This document shows positions 17,935 to 30,528 of a stretch of 64,000 bases of DNA, one piece after another. A program made the translations under genes and the position numbers. Source of the stretch: Lunularia cruciata. Lineage: Eukaryota; Streptophyta; Marchantiopsida; Lunulariales; Lunulariaceae. The stretch is taken from assembly GCA_948567375.1 (NCBI GenBank), contig OX419756.1:36124552-36188551 (forward strand). The letters are read 5' to 3'. Below the pieces are notes generated by a model. It searched no databases. It saw only the letters and a program-made list of their open reading frames with translations, and was not told the DNA's origin. The first letter of the stretch is position 1, and each line of letters starts with the position of its first letter.

Positions 17935-20594
17935 ATTCACCATGTTGAGCTCAATACACGACCAAACCAAAGACCATTGCCAAAGTAGCATGTAGCAACG
18001 TAGCATCATGAACTCTAAGTTGCAACTCCTTGTCCAATATCCCATACCAAAACTAGACTGCTTAGGCCTCAATAACTCCCTAAGTAAAACTGATCAGCCA
18101 TCTCATGCAAGTGTATACCTTGCATAGGCTCTCTTTAGCCTTTCTACTAGAACTCTTCCAAGCTCTTCAGCTTGTCAGTCCACACTCCCTAGTAGTTCAA
18201 CCTCAAAGATTATAAGAACTCCACCATGGATTTAAATGTTGGTACTACAACTCCCTCTTGTAGTAGGACCACCATCTCCAAGAGATCCACCAATGCTACT
18301 AGAGCTAGAACTCATGAGTACTGCTAATCTACCCCTAAAAAATGAGCCTGAAGTAATGGAGACATAGTTTGGAGACCAATACTATATCCATAGCTAAATC
18401 TCCTCCAAGTGAGCTCTCCTAAACTCATCGTAGTCGTCCATCGGTGGACCTTCCAAATGTTGAAACAACCCCTTCCATGCCCATGAAGGGTGTGAACAAA
18501 GTTGGGTTTTGCATCTATTGCAAATCACACCAACTATCAAACTCTTGGATGAAGTCATCCAACTCAATGGTACCCACTATACTAGAGTAATGCTTGGGAC
18601 CTTTGGAGACCCCATAAATCTTGTCCATGTCTCATAATAATGGTGTAGACATACCAAGTGTACTCTCAACTGAATCAGCTCCTATATCAAACTCGGATTC
18701 AAAGTCAATCTCCTCCCTCATTGGGACTTGAGATACAAGTTGAAATCAAACACCAGTTTGAGTAAACCCACTACATATTGCAGTGTTGTTTCCTTTGGAA
18801 TCCCCAAAGAACTCAATCGTGACAAAGTAACCAAGAACTACAGCCCATAACCAAAACCACCATAAGTACCCTACCAAAAATCACCACCAAGTGCCAACAC
18901 CTCCAAGTGCCCACACCACCAACTAAACGTCCCCAACTAATGTAGCTCTAACTAGGACAACTACACTAAGGGAAAGTGCAACTCATAACCTACCATCACA
19001 ACACGCACTCTCACAATCTACAAGTCATCACTTCTTGCTTCACCAAAGAGAAACATAGGTAGTCTGATTGGTCATCACTCCAACCTCACTATCAAGAGCA
19101 CACTAGAGCACCAATGCTCTAAAGTCAAGGCACCTCACACAAACATGGTACACAAATAGGAAGCATAGAATAGAGGAGGTCCAATCATAAGAAATCTAAA
19201 CAAAAACACTCCATCTCATAAATCAACATTGGACTGACTCTGCCACTCTTTGGCATTTGATATAATATGGGTTATTTACTTCCTAAGCTACCAAGATCAC
19301 CAAGAATGGGATCAAATTGTCTCTCCTAGCTAAAGCTACAAGTGTATAGATAACAATGGAACAATCACTAGGACAACAAGTGAAGATGGACTAGTTAGCT
19401 AGAGCACTAGTTTAGGAACCAAAGGTCTAGGGATCAAATCCTATTGCACACAATCTAGCAAGGTGGGCAGATTTTGCCAAACAATGACCAAAATCTACTC
19501 TAAACTAGCTAGCCTCACGCCAACAAGTTGGCCTTTGTAGCCTCTCATAGCCCATAGCTCTATGCCTTGAAGCCTCTACATGCCAAATAAGGCCTTTCTT
19601 TTTGCCACTTTGAACCCCTCTCCAAATTTGGCAAAACTTCTCCAACTCAAGCAAAACTCCTCCAAATTTGGCTAACAAGTGAAACTCCTCCAAATCTGGC
19701 CAAAATCTAATGTAAACTCTAGCAAAAATTTGATGTAAGATCTGACATAAATCCCTAAAGTTAGCCAACCGTCAAATCCTCCACTAACTCTCCACTTGAG
19801 CCAAATTGAAATGACAAGTTTCTCCAAATCACAAATTTATGGGATAGGTTCCCAACTCCACCTTCAATTTCACTTTTTGAGTTTAACCTTGCACCAAATT
19901 GGTCCTACTTTCACCTCATGAGCTCAAAATCACAATTATTGCTTGAAAATTGCTTCTCAAAATTTGGCCAACACTTCTGCACACCGTTTGCTTCATTGCC
20001 AAATGTGCATCAATCAAACAAACTTCTGCACACTAGGGAAAATCAAAACTTTGATCAAGCTACCAATGATCAGCAAGTCTTGGAAATACCATTAATACTC
20101 TCAATTTGTACACCCAATTTTCCCTTGACCTCACTTCTTTGATGTAATCAATTTGTTTATAAAACTTGAATCACACTCAATCAGATCAATACTTGATCTA
20201 TCACTCAATAATCTACCAATAATTGTGCATTGATTACAATCAAGTCATACCCACTCTAACTAAGAGAATCCAAGTGATGCTCATTGGTCTCTATCCACTA
20301 TAGCCAAGAACTCAAAGGCTCAACATCAAAGAAGTGAGTTCTCTAGAGCTGCACTTCAAAAGTATCCCCCTTGGACTCAAGCTAGGTCTCAAACCATAAC
20401 GGTTCTGTTGACTACACACCCAATGATATGAACAGTGCAAGTGAAAATGGGCCCCACCATATAGTCAATACACTAAATATGAAATCTGACCATCAACAAG
20501 TAGTCTATGAGCAACTACCAAAATACTCTTGACTACCAACACTACTACTCTAAATATTGAGCAATCTAGGTACGATGCTACAAATGGCGTGACA
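17935..20594 (-). mobile_element. E: inverted, B-related element fragment (LTR, leader, gag)
   Basis: On the minus strand this reads LTR (20594-20143), leader, then a decayed gag. Gag wording is visible around 18600-18390, including a Leu-Phe-x-His-Leu-Glu-Gly-Pro-Pro-x-Asp-Asp-Tyr block. The element is truncated at 17935. Between about 18900 and 20140 only short, stop-rich coding remnants remain. It is older than B judging by LTR divergence. Confidence 0.68.
20143..20594 (-). repeat. LTR of E
   Basis: Runs TGTCACGCCATTTG (at 20594) to TTGATTACA (at 20143) on the minus strand, 452 bp. It matches the B LTR from its internal TGTCACGCC at 17381 onward, but lacks that LTR's first ~107 bp. Copia sequence begins immediately to the right. 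Confidence 0.72.
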
Positions 20595-21420
20595 CTTGGT
20601 ACAAGAAGGAGGATTTTGGGGATGGAGATCCAAAGAAACTTGGAGGATGGGAAGTTTTGGTTACCTCAAGGGAAGTATGATAGAAAGATACTTGCAAGAT
20701 TTAATATGGAGAATTGAAAGTCTGTGAGTACTCCTTTAGCTCCTCACTTCAAGCTTTCATCAGCTCTTTGTCCAACAGATGCTATGGAGAAAGGTTTGAT
20801 GTCCAAGATCCCCTATGACAAGGCAGTGGGAAGTCTCATGTTTTTGATGATCAGTACTAGGCCTGACATTGCTCTAGCTATGGGCAAGACTAGCAAATGC
20901 ATGTCAAATCTAGGGAGGATATATTGGAAAGTTATGAAGTGGATCCTCAAATATCTCAAGGGTGCATTGGATTTTGGCCTTGTGTTTGATGCTAAATCTT
21001 ACAATGCAAAATCACTTATTGGCTATGTAGATGTTGACTATGGACAAGATCTAGAGGGGAGGAAATCTATGTTTGAGTATGTGTTCACACTTGGAGATGA
21101 ATGCATAAGTTGGAGATCTACATTGCAAAAGTACATAGCTCAGTCTACTACAAAAGTTGAGTATGTAGTAGCAAAGGAAGCAATCTCGTTGGATAGGCTT
21201 GTCACAAAGATGGGATTGACTCATGACATTGTGAATGTGCATTGTGATAGCAAGAGTGCTTTACATCTAGCTTTGAATCAAGTAATGGACAATAGAGTGA
21301 AACATATTGACATTAGGTATCATTTTCTCAGACAAGTTATGTTTGATAAGATGATTGAGCTAGTCAATGATTGACGATAAATGCAATCTTGTTGATGCTT
21401 TTACAAGTGATTTCTTTTGA
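20595..21420 (+). pseudogene. Copia G: RT C-terminal end and RNase H
   Basis: Ty1/Copia pol 3' part. The RT end reads Ile-Leu-Gly-Met-Glu-Ile and Phe-Trp-Leu-Pro-Gln. RNase H follows, with Tyr-Val-Asp-Val-Asp-Tyr (the usual Gly/Ala changed), Ser-Thr-Thr-Lys-Val-Glu-Tyr, and His-Cys-Asp-Ser-Lys-Ser-Ala. A TGA at 20715-20717 splits it, but 20724-21374 is open for 216 codons. The 5' part of the element is absent. Confidence 0.9.
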
Positions 21421-21657
21421 AAGTTTGAGAGACATTGTATCAAATTAAATGTGTTTCATATGGGCACAAGTAAAGTAGACTAGCAGTTGTGTTATCTCTA
21501 TATATGATTTTACTCTATCTTGTTTATGTTATGGCTTAGTTCTAGTTAACTCTAGTTTACAAAGGAACCTATGTTAGGCTTCCTTCCATGACTTCCCGTA
21601 GGAAAATTATATAGTTATAGAGGTTAAGGATCCCAAGACATGAGTCAAGGGGGAGAT

Positions 21658-22600
21658 TGTTAGGAGTTACCTCAAGTCTTGAGTAACTTACGTGAGTATG
21701 ATTGTGATTAATTAGTCCATGATTGGACTATTATATATGCAAGCTGGTAGAAGCTCTGGTAATACAAGTAGCTACACATATTATCTGGAGGTGAAAATTG
21801 GCTTGGTATAATTTAGAAGGATTTTGTATACAATGGGCTAGGAAGATCAGACAGAGGTGTCACCAAAAGAGTACTTCTACTAATAGGACAAAAGCCTAAA
21901 ATAGCTTGAAAACTTTAGAGCCAATTTTGGAGGCCTAAACAGATGAATTAGGCTTCAAAAAAAAATATTTCTTCCTCAAGAGAATAAGTTTGCCTACTCT
22001 CCCCTTATGATTTGTCTCATCAAGAGTTTTCCAATGGTACCTCACCTATGCAATTTTGAGCTCCCTATAGGAAGATTTCCTTTGGTCAAACCCATTTGAC
22101 CAACTAGATAGGACAAGGATTGACATGTCACCCATCCAAACAACTAATCCAAGGATGGAGCTCATTGATAGGTCACCAATCCATGTATCTGATCCAAAGA
22201 TGGAGCTTCCTTTGAGGGGATCCTCTTTGTTATAGAATAAAGAGAATGTGCTCCTTTGGAGTATTGGAGTATTGAGTGTGAAAATTGTGTTTTCTCTCTT
22301 GTATCTCTCTTGGAAAGTTCTCTTGTCCTTAGAGTATTACAACTCTTAATGACACATTAGTCTGATCACTAGTAATGTTAATTGTGTGTTCATGTGGACG
22401 TAGCCTCAATGACGTGAACCACATATTCTCTTGTGTAGACCATGGTGCATGCATAATTGGTGTATTACTGAATTGGACAGTCACCAATATGCATTATTGA
22501 AGGTCCAATCTTGTCATAATCTTGTTACTATATAGTGTTCAAAAGTTAGAGTTATTTATATTGGATGAGAGTCCAACATATATAACCTTAACTTTCAACA
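21658..22600 (+). repeat. 3' LTR of Copia G, split by F1
   Basis: Preceded by a polypurine run (AAGGGGGAGA, about 21647-21656). Starts TGTTAGGAGTTACC and ends near CTTTCAACA at 22600. F1 (21757-22341) interrupts it, leaving about 358 bp of its own sequence. Its downstream half contains a TGTGGACGTAGCCTC block shared with other Copia LTRs here (near 48715 and 63977). The flank 22601-22812 is AT-rich and unassigned. Confidence 0.7.
21757..22341 (+). repeat. F1: solo LTR of Gypsy family F
   Basis: Family F LTR, consensus TGTAATAC...ATATTACA and about 570-600 bp, inserted in the Copia G LTR. The flanking bases gctct/actct are a probable, slightly decayed target duplication. Confidence 0.8.
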
Positions 22601-22812
22601 CTTTATAGTAGGCATCTTGATCTAATCGGTTTTAAAGAAAGAAAAATATAATAAATAATATTAATATTTTAAAAACAAACCAAAAATATTATTTATTCTA
22701 TATGCATGGATCATGTATATATCCTTATCTAGATTTTGTGTTCTATACAATGAAATAAATTGTTTTAATTGAAATCACATCACTCAAGCATATTTTATAT
22801 CTGAAAGATAGG

Positions 22813-23385
22813 TGTAATACCAATAGCTAGACATATTATCTAGAGTAGGAAATTAGTTTGGTAACATCTAGAAGGATGTTATATATGAAGAGTTAAATAG
22901 ATCAGATAGAGGTTTCACCAAAAGAATATTTCTATTAATAAGGCAAGATCCAAAAACACCTTGAAACTTCAAATCCAATTTCAAAGGCCTAAATAAATGA
23001 ATTAGGCCTTGAAAATACACATTTAACTCTCCCAATTTTTTGACTCATGAAGAGTTTTCCAATGGTACTTCACCCATACAATTCTGAATTTCTTAAAGGA
23101 AGATTCTCTCTAGTCAAACTTGTTTTACCAATCAAATAGAACATGATCAACATGTCACCTATCCATGCAACTAATCAAAAGGTGGAGCTTGTTGATATGT
23201 CACCAATCCATATATCTTATCCAAGGATGGAGCTTTGCTTGTGGGTATCCTCTTTGCTATCCTCTTTGTTGTTATTATGATAAAGACAAGGTGCTCCTTC
23301 GGAGCATCAAAGTATTGAGTATGGAAACTTTGTGTTTCTTTTCTTGTGTTTCTCTTGGGAGTTCTCCTATCCTCAGAATATAACA
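22813..23385 (+). repeat. F2: 5' LTR of a plus-strand family F element
   Basis: Starts TGTAATACCAATAG and ends near ATAACA. It is followed within a base or two by TGGCATTAGAGA, a decayed version of the tRNA-iMet primer site TGGTATCAGAGC. Gag-like sequence continues downstream. Confidence 0.85.
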
Positions 23386-26300
23386 ATGGCATTAGAGAAA
23401 TTTTTTAATCTTAGAGATTGGATCACCTCTCTTTGAGGAACAGGGGCTATTAAGACCAAGTAATTTTGAAGTGAAAAAATGTAGTGCAATTGATAGATTG
23501 GGAGTGTTTTAAAGAGAGGATAAAATGGAGACACTTGGAAGACAATTTCCTACACTCCACTTTTTATTTTTGAATCCATTCCACATCAAGATTCAAGTGT
23601 TCATCAAGTGTGAACAAGTAAGAGTATATATTGTTTATCATTTTGGAGTACAGTTCATGATTGTAACACCCATTTGTGCATGTGTGTGGTATTGTGATAT
23701 TTAGCTTGGTATTACAAGTACTTAAGAGATATTATTTATATAGAGATAAAGGATGGTTCTATATTAGTCATGGTTAGCTAAAGTTATTCATAGCTAAGAT
23801 AGAGGGGACCTTACTTTAGAAGAAGTAGAAAAGATGAGCACCACTATTTTGGATTTTAGTGTGTTGACTTGGTATTATTCCTAGGTGCTTGGCTTTGAGG
23901 AAAGAGTTGAGAACTCTTGGGCCTGCAAGCCTTTTTGTTTTGGATTCTTCTTTAGTCCAAGGATAGCCCATGTGAAGGAATCCTTGACTTAGTGGTTGGG
24001 TCAAGATAAGACCACATGCTCAGGGGAATATGCCCATGTGAATGGATACTCCTTTCTACTTTTTGACTTTACTTGACTTTTAGCCTAGTAACTTGAGTTA
24101 CTCCAGTAATTAGTAACTTTGGTGTGTAACTATTTCACAAGTATATAAACAAGGGATGAGGAGGTACTCATCATCCTTTCATTTGCAACTATCTCTCTCT
24201 CATTGAGTTCTCTAGTGAGCAATGTCTTGAGTCTTGGAGTGTTAGCCATGGAGGAGTTTGATGGAGTTGGGGTTCCTTGCCTTCTTAGTCCATGGTGTGC
24301 TACCATAATAGCCATCAGAGGTTCATCTTGAGTGAGAAACAGGCCGGCTCACAAGACATAATGATAAATTCACCAAACTTGGTGATTTTACTTACGGTGA
24401 TATACAATAGAGAGTGGGATTTCAAAATTTACATTTTGGTATGATGCAATGGATTTGAATAAACCAAATCCTATCCCTTTCAACATGCAAGTATAAATCC
24501 ATTATATGGTTAGACCAAAAGTGATGTTTAAGGATTTTGTAGTCTACAATTTTGGTGAGAAATATTATCAACAAGTGATAGCCTTTGAGGTCCCAATGGT
24601 AGTCTCAATAGTTTTTGCTTCCCCATGATTGATCATATTAACCCTCTATTGAAGTAGGAAGTAGCGATTGAGTGTTTATTGTGTGTACAATTGTAAGATC
24701 TACTGTAAGGAATGTAAGAAATGTTGAACAATTTTTGGGAGATCATGATGAAAATGGAAGCATTATAAAGTCAAGTACATACCTTTAGGAATGCTCAACT
24801 AATGCAAGAAGAAGAACCAACCCAAAATCCAAACCAACGGCCAAAATACCTAGAGAGTCATTCATGCTGATGACATTGACCTCGATCAACAATGAAGCCA
24901 CATTGTTATTATGGATGAAGAAGACATGAAACATCAAGCCTTACAAGGGATAATCTTCTATGGACAACTAGATTTCAAGAATGAATCAATACTTTTGATT
25001 ATTCAATTGAGATCATTGATCATTCTACAAGCGTGTTTACATGTGGGTACTTCAACGATAAAGCTTGCACATGGTATGTTGCTTGGGAACAATCATTGTT
25101 GGTAGAATGAAGAGAGATCACTTGGATGGCAATGTAAGAAGGGTTGCTAAAGAATTTCCAATAGATTTTTTGCAAATGGTCCAAACCCGACTCTAAGGGT
25201 TGAAGTAGAAGAACAACATACAAGAGTACATGGAGACATTTCTTGATTTGCAAGTTGTGATAACTAATATGAGTCCAAAAAATCTCTTGACAATTGCAAA
25301 CAAGGATTGAAAGAGAAACATTGTCAAGAAGTAATGGTACAAAATCCTCACATTGTTTTTGAAGCCATTGTATGTGCTCACAGAATACCATGGCACTTAA
25401 AAGAGGCAAAGAGGTAGTCTTGATGCAACAATATCAAGCTGAGATGCTCCATTTTGGTGGATTCTTATGGAATTAGGCAACATTTGATATGAAGACCAAG
25501 GACAATGAGTGCTCCAAGGAGAATGGAGATGGGTCAAAGAAAGGAAGGATGGAATCCCATGAGGAGAAGAAGCTTGAGCAAAACAACAACTTTGTTACAA
25601 TTGTAGCTAAGTTAGGTACATAGCCATCAAATGTCATGCTTGTCTTCCTAGAGGCCCTTGGCCTCCATACAAGTGACCTTTGAACAACATGGATAGATGA
25701 ATTGAAGAAGAGGATGTTTAAATCGCATTGGAAAACAATGATTACCAATAAATGGACCTTGTGATCTTATTGGCTCAATGGAGAAGAGTAGAAGTGGAGA
25801 GAGGAAGAGGACAAGTGCGCAATTGAGGAAGATAAACACATGATTGGTTATTATAAATGGAATCATAGAAAGAAATAAGGTGAGAGTATTGATAGACCCT
25901 AGAGAAACAAATAATTTTTTGTCTTGCATTGTTGCAATAAGGTTGGAGATAGAATTAGAGAAGGATGAGAATGAAGAACTAGAGTTACCAAATAGTCAAG
26001 CAGAGAGGATTGAGTCATTACCTAGAAAGGTGGCACTCTTTGTAGGAGAGTATCAAGAAGAAGTTGAGTGGAAAGTGATACGGTTAGCTCATTATGATAT
26101 GATCTTAAGCATGTTATAGATGTAGCACTACAACCCACGGTTGACTAAAGAAAGAAAATAGTGAGAACTAGCCAATAGAATATCATTAAGGTTAAAGAAA
26201 GATCACAAAGGCAAGAATTTCATCTTTATTTCATAGGAACTATGCCAATAAGATAGATAGTTATTGCATAGGTCTAATATGAGAAGTCTAGAATCTACAA

Positions 26301-26487
26301 CTCAATGTACAAATTCTTGAGAATTTGAAAGATGTGGTCAATGAGTTTCAAGATATCTTTCTGGATGATTTACTCAAGATTACCACCAAAAAGGATAGTA
26401 GATCATAAAATCTAGATACTTTCAAGGAAGGCACCTCCTTGTAAGGCTCCATATTGACTATCACCTCATGAGTTGGAGGAATATAAG
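23386..26487 (+). pseudogene. F2 gag, protease and RT start, heavily decayed
   Basis: Leader and gag wording are collinear with the better copy at 36026-38327 (minus). Short open pieces occur at 24911-25105 (gag) and 25844-26119. The latter is the protease with Val-Leu-Ile-Asp-Pro and the C-terminal Asp-Met-Ile-Leu-Ser-Met. The RT N-terminal linker (Ala-Pro-Tyr-x-Leu-Ser-Pro-His-Glu-Leu-Glu) is seen just before 26487, where H2 has inserted. A solo A LTR (23662-24353) interrupts the leader. Numerous stops. Confidence 0.75.
23662..24353 (+). repeat. Solo LTR of family A inside F2
   Basis: A 692-bp LTR, TGTAACACCC...GGCTCACA, with no internal region on either side. The flanks read catgat and agacat, so no clean target duplication is visible. 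It carries the same 13-base segment as the A1 LTR and is therefore of the older type. Confidence 0.9.
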
Positions 26488-27567
26488 TGTAAAAGACCAA
26501 GGAGAGAAATAAGAGAATGGAAGATCAAAATGAAAGATCACACTAGGACTCTTGAATGAGGGAAACTCCAAATGCCTAGCATGGGCTTAAGCTTTGGTAG
26601 TTATAGTGAAGCATATAAGGCTCTTGAGAAGCTTTGTACAAGCCACCTTCTTAGAGTGCAAGCCAAGCTAACCAAGAAACTTCCTTCTAGAAGTTGTGTA
26701 CTTAGCGTGCAAGCTAAGCTAGTTGGGAAGCTTTTCTAATATTTCAAGGATAGGAGAACCCCCAAGAGGAAACTCAAATGAAGAAACACAAAGCTTTTAC
26801 ACTCAAAATTTTGATGCCCCAAATAGCACCTTGTTTTTATTATATAACAAAGCGGATTCCCTCAAAGGAAATTCCATCCTTGGATCAACTACATAGATTG
26901 GTGACATGTTAGCAATCTCTATCCTTAGATTAGTTGCATGTATGGGTGACATGTAGATTTTGGTCTTATCTAGTTGGTCAACTAAGCTTTGACCAAAGGG
27001 AATCTTTAGAGAATCTCCTTGTAAGAGTCTCAAAGTCACATAGGTGAGGTACCATTAGAAAGCTCTTGATGAGACAAACAAGGAGCGGGGAAGATCAACC
27101 TTTCCTCTTGCAAAAGGAGACAATTTGCATATTTTTGAGGCCTTATTTATCCATTTAAGCTTCCAAAATTGGCTTAAGAATTTTTAGACTATTTTCAACT
27201 TCTACCCTATTAGTAGAAGTACTCTTTTGGTGAAACATTTATTTGATCTACTTAGTCTATCACATATAACATCCTTCCAAATGTTATCAAACCAATTTTC
27301 ACCTCTAGATAATATATCTAGCTATTAGTATTAAAGCTTCCCAAGAAGCCACCTACTTGGTGTGCAAGCTAAACTAGCTAGGAAGCTTCCCAAGAAGTTT
27401 CCTCCTAGAAGTCACAACTTGGCATGCACATTACCCAGTACTTAGAGGTACCAAGTAGCTTCCTTGATACTTCTAGAATAATTTTATAATTCTTGGTTAA
27501 TTTGGCATTTTATATTTGCTACTTTGTTAGCCTTGCCTAACTCGTCAATATATTCCATATTGTTATA
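26488..27567 (-). repeat. 3' LTR of H2, split by F3
   Basis: Begins near TATAACAATATGG at 27567 (decayed TGTAACAATATGG) and ends with the family H terminus TTTTACA at 26488, on the minus strand. The GAAGCTTC-type motifs of the family are still recognisable. F3 occupies 26734-27334. Confidence 0.82.
26734..27334 (-). repeat. F3: solo LTR of family F with 5-bp TSD agctt
   Basis: Complete family F LTR in the H2 LTR. The duplications are at 26729-26733 and 27335-27339. Both lie in an AAGCTT-rich palindromic target. Confidence 0.82.
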
Positions 27568-28629
27568 TATTCCCGCACTGCTAGTTGGTGACGTCCTCAT
27601 CACCATGAAAGCTTCAAACTCATGGATGGCCATTTTTCATTTTGGAGATGAGAAAGAGGCTCCCACGTGGCATCATGAAGTGGATACCTTTTCCAAAGGA
27701 CTTTGTACTCCATATGTTGTTGGCGGCCGTGTTGAATGTGGTGACGTGCAAGGATAAAATCAACATCATACTCCTTATGATTGTTGATGGGGATGAGAAA
27801 GAGATAGGAAGAGGAGAGGTTGGACATGATAGGAAAAGGAAGATTGATTAGAAACAAAGAGTTTCAACTTAGAAATATGAAAGATAAAGTGGATTTACAT
27901 ATGGCAAGGCAAGTCAATAAGCAACAAGAGAAACAATTTGAATGATATCAAAGGGAACTATTTAATTAAGAGCAAGTTTATTAACTTGGGTATCAAGGTG
28001 GAGGGATAGGTAACTAAAATAAAGCATGATCTTATCATCATGTTGAAAGGTAAAATCATGATGATATTGACGTCCATGTATTTTGTTTTACAATTTTGAG
28101 CAACAAGGAAATAAGATTGTGCTTGTTGTAGGGATTGGGATATTGTGGTCAAGAAGGTGGAAGTATGAGGGACATGAGATGGAGAAGGAGCAAGGAAAGA
28201 ACCTGAAACAAGTGGGTCTTGGCCAAAATTAAGGAAGAAGGGAGAGAATCCGGTGCTTGCCTGTTTGGAATTATTGTGGGTAAACTCAACAATTGCAAGA
28301 CATCTATTCCAATTGGTATGGTGAAAGCACAAAGCATATCTCCCAAGGTGTGATTCTCACGTTTGGCTTGTCCATTAGTTTAAGGATCATAGGCCATGGA
28401 TAAAGCAAGCTTGGTGCCAATTAGCTAGAAGAGTGCTTGGAATTTTTTTTGAATTTTTTTTTGGTGAATCAAGGATCACGGTCAAAAATGAGTATGCAAG
28501 GCATTCCATGATAGTTGAAGATGTTTTTGAAGTAGATTTGAGCAAATTTTGGAGCATCCATTGTATCAAAGGTTGGTGCTAAATGGATTTTCTTACTAAG
28601 CTTATCAACAAACATCACAATTGTTGTGT
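27568..28629 (-). pseudogene. H2 integrase core and chromodomain
   Basis: The chromodomain is encoded at about 27650-27815: Glu-Tyr-Asp-Val-Asp...Glu-Tyr-Lys-Val-Leu-Trp-Lys...Asp-Ala-Thr-Trp-Glu-Pro. Upstream, at 28470-28629, the integrase core reads Phe-Val-Asp-Lys-Leu-Ser-Lys, Tyr-His-Gly-Met-Pro and Phe-Asp-Arg-Asp-Pro (second catalytic Asp). Frameshifts separate the pieces. Chromodomains steer integration toward methylated-histone chromatin in this lineage. Confidence 0.85.
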
Positions 28630-28634
28630 GCCTT

Positions 28635-30523
28635 TGTGACAACCCAGCAAATATCACTTTTGCGGTAATCGGGTAAGTAAAGTTTGTTCCTGCAGAGATA
28701 TGAGTCAGAAATGTCCAAATACAAAGTCAAACAGTAACATGTAGTTCTTCTTGGTTGCGTCTTTAATCTCTCAGGTAGAAACCACACCCAGAAGAGAGTA
28801 ACAAGCACTAACTCGCAGTCTTGTCACAAATGAACACTCCTTAATCACAACTCCATCAAATCTTTCCAAACAATCTTGATTGTGATGATTCAGGCTCTCC
28901 CGAAAACGGCACTTCACTGCAAAACAACTTTTCCTTAGAATTGTGTTCCACCCCTCCACTGAAGGCACAACTTCCTTGATCAAAATTGCTTCACATCAAC
29001 TTTGCACTACACTCACAAATGTAGAATACTACCAACACTACAATTCCTCTCAAATCTGTCAAGGCATTGCTTCAAGTACACTTCACTCAGGATCAAACAC
29101 ACAGAATGAAGATCGAGGCTGTGGAATCCAACATCTAACAAGCACACTGACTTGCACTTTGAATTTCTTCAAACACTCACAAACACAATCACAAAGTTGA
29201 TGCGACGAGCACTACTTCACAGCACTTCGCTTTATCTATTCTCAAAAATTATGAGCACTAAACAACATAATATTGCGAATGCCACTCTTAAATAGTGAAG
29301 AAATTGACAATTCTAACAACTATACCGTTCTACAACAACTCTTCTAACCTGTAGATCCGAAATGACAATGCACTTCTTCATATCTGCCTCTTCAAATCTC
29401 AAATTTGTTACTAATCCGATCCGATGTCTACTTCGTTCTCGGCTTTCAAACCCAAACCCAAAGTAACTTTACCTCCTAATATTTTGTCCTTGGGTTTCAC
29501 AACTCTCAATTCCTCCACTAATTCTAACACTTCTCCTTCCTGATCTACAATTCCCATCATAATTAAGCCTTCTAGATCTCTATCTCCCGACCCACTCTTG
29601 TCTAAGGTGTCAAATGTCAAATCCAAAGACACTTGCACTCTTATCTCTCTTACTTCGGGTCTAACTACTATCAATTCCTTTACTAATTCTACTATGTCAT
29701 CGTCAAAAATTATAATTGAAAGCATGAGTACACTATCTACACCTTCAATTTATAACCCACTTTCTCCTAATCAATCATGTAACTGACCCAAAGATAATTA
29801 CTGTCTGATCCTGCACTTTGGGTTATTCACTCTGCTAATTCTCTTTTAATTCACATTCTATCTTCAATCAGAACTGAAATTGAAGTCATGGGTATCATAA
29901 CTATCTTCTTTCCCTACTCTAACTTCCTCTGATTCTTCCCGCAAGATTCCCAAAGTCACCTTCACTGCACTCCGAGGTCCAACTACCTCGGATTTAATCA
30001 TCTTCATCTTGAGGCAAAGTCTTTAGACCCGAAGTCATGTAAACCCAAAGTCCGAAGTACGAAGTCGGAAGTCACATTGACCCGAAGAACCTCAAACCAA
30101 AGTACATCTACTCCCAAAACTTCAAATGCTTGTAACTTCTTGTTAAGACCTCCAAACTTTGCGATTTTGGTAGTAATGGAAAGCCCTGAACAAGACGCTT
30201 CTAACGAGATATAGCACGCTTGATTTAGACTTGTGTGCATTGAGATATGGCTATTGCAAGAATCCTGACCTACAACTTCCATTTCTCTTTTGGGTTTGCA
30301 CTCCTTCAACGTTTGATCCGAGTTTTTCCCTCCTCTGACACAAAGTAAACTTCTTTGGGTTTGATCCAATCTGAGTCCTTCTTCCTCTCACACAATGTAG
30401 ACTCTCTTGGGTCTGATCAAAACACAAGTTTGCACTCATTTCTTCTCCATTTGGTTTCAATTTGGTTTCAGCAAGGCACTTCTTCTTCAAAACTCGTCCA
30501 AAATGAAAAATGTGGGTACCACG
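28635..30523 (-). mobile_element. C2: 1.9-kb member of family C in the H2 integrase, TSD gcctt
   Basis: Same ends as C1: TGTGACAACCC on the left and TGTGGTRCCCA-type on the right, where the last base pair has mutated to give ...CCACG. A perfect 5-bp duplication gcctt lies at 28630-28634 and 30524-30528. It is half the length of C1. The first ~1.1 kb aligns with C1 8239-9420, while the central coding region (C1 about 9735-11100) is missing. The minus-strand ORF 29411-29725 matches C1 9034-9414. Confidence 0.87.
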
Positions 30524-30528
30524 GCCTT

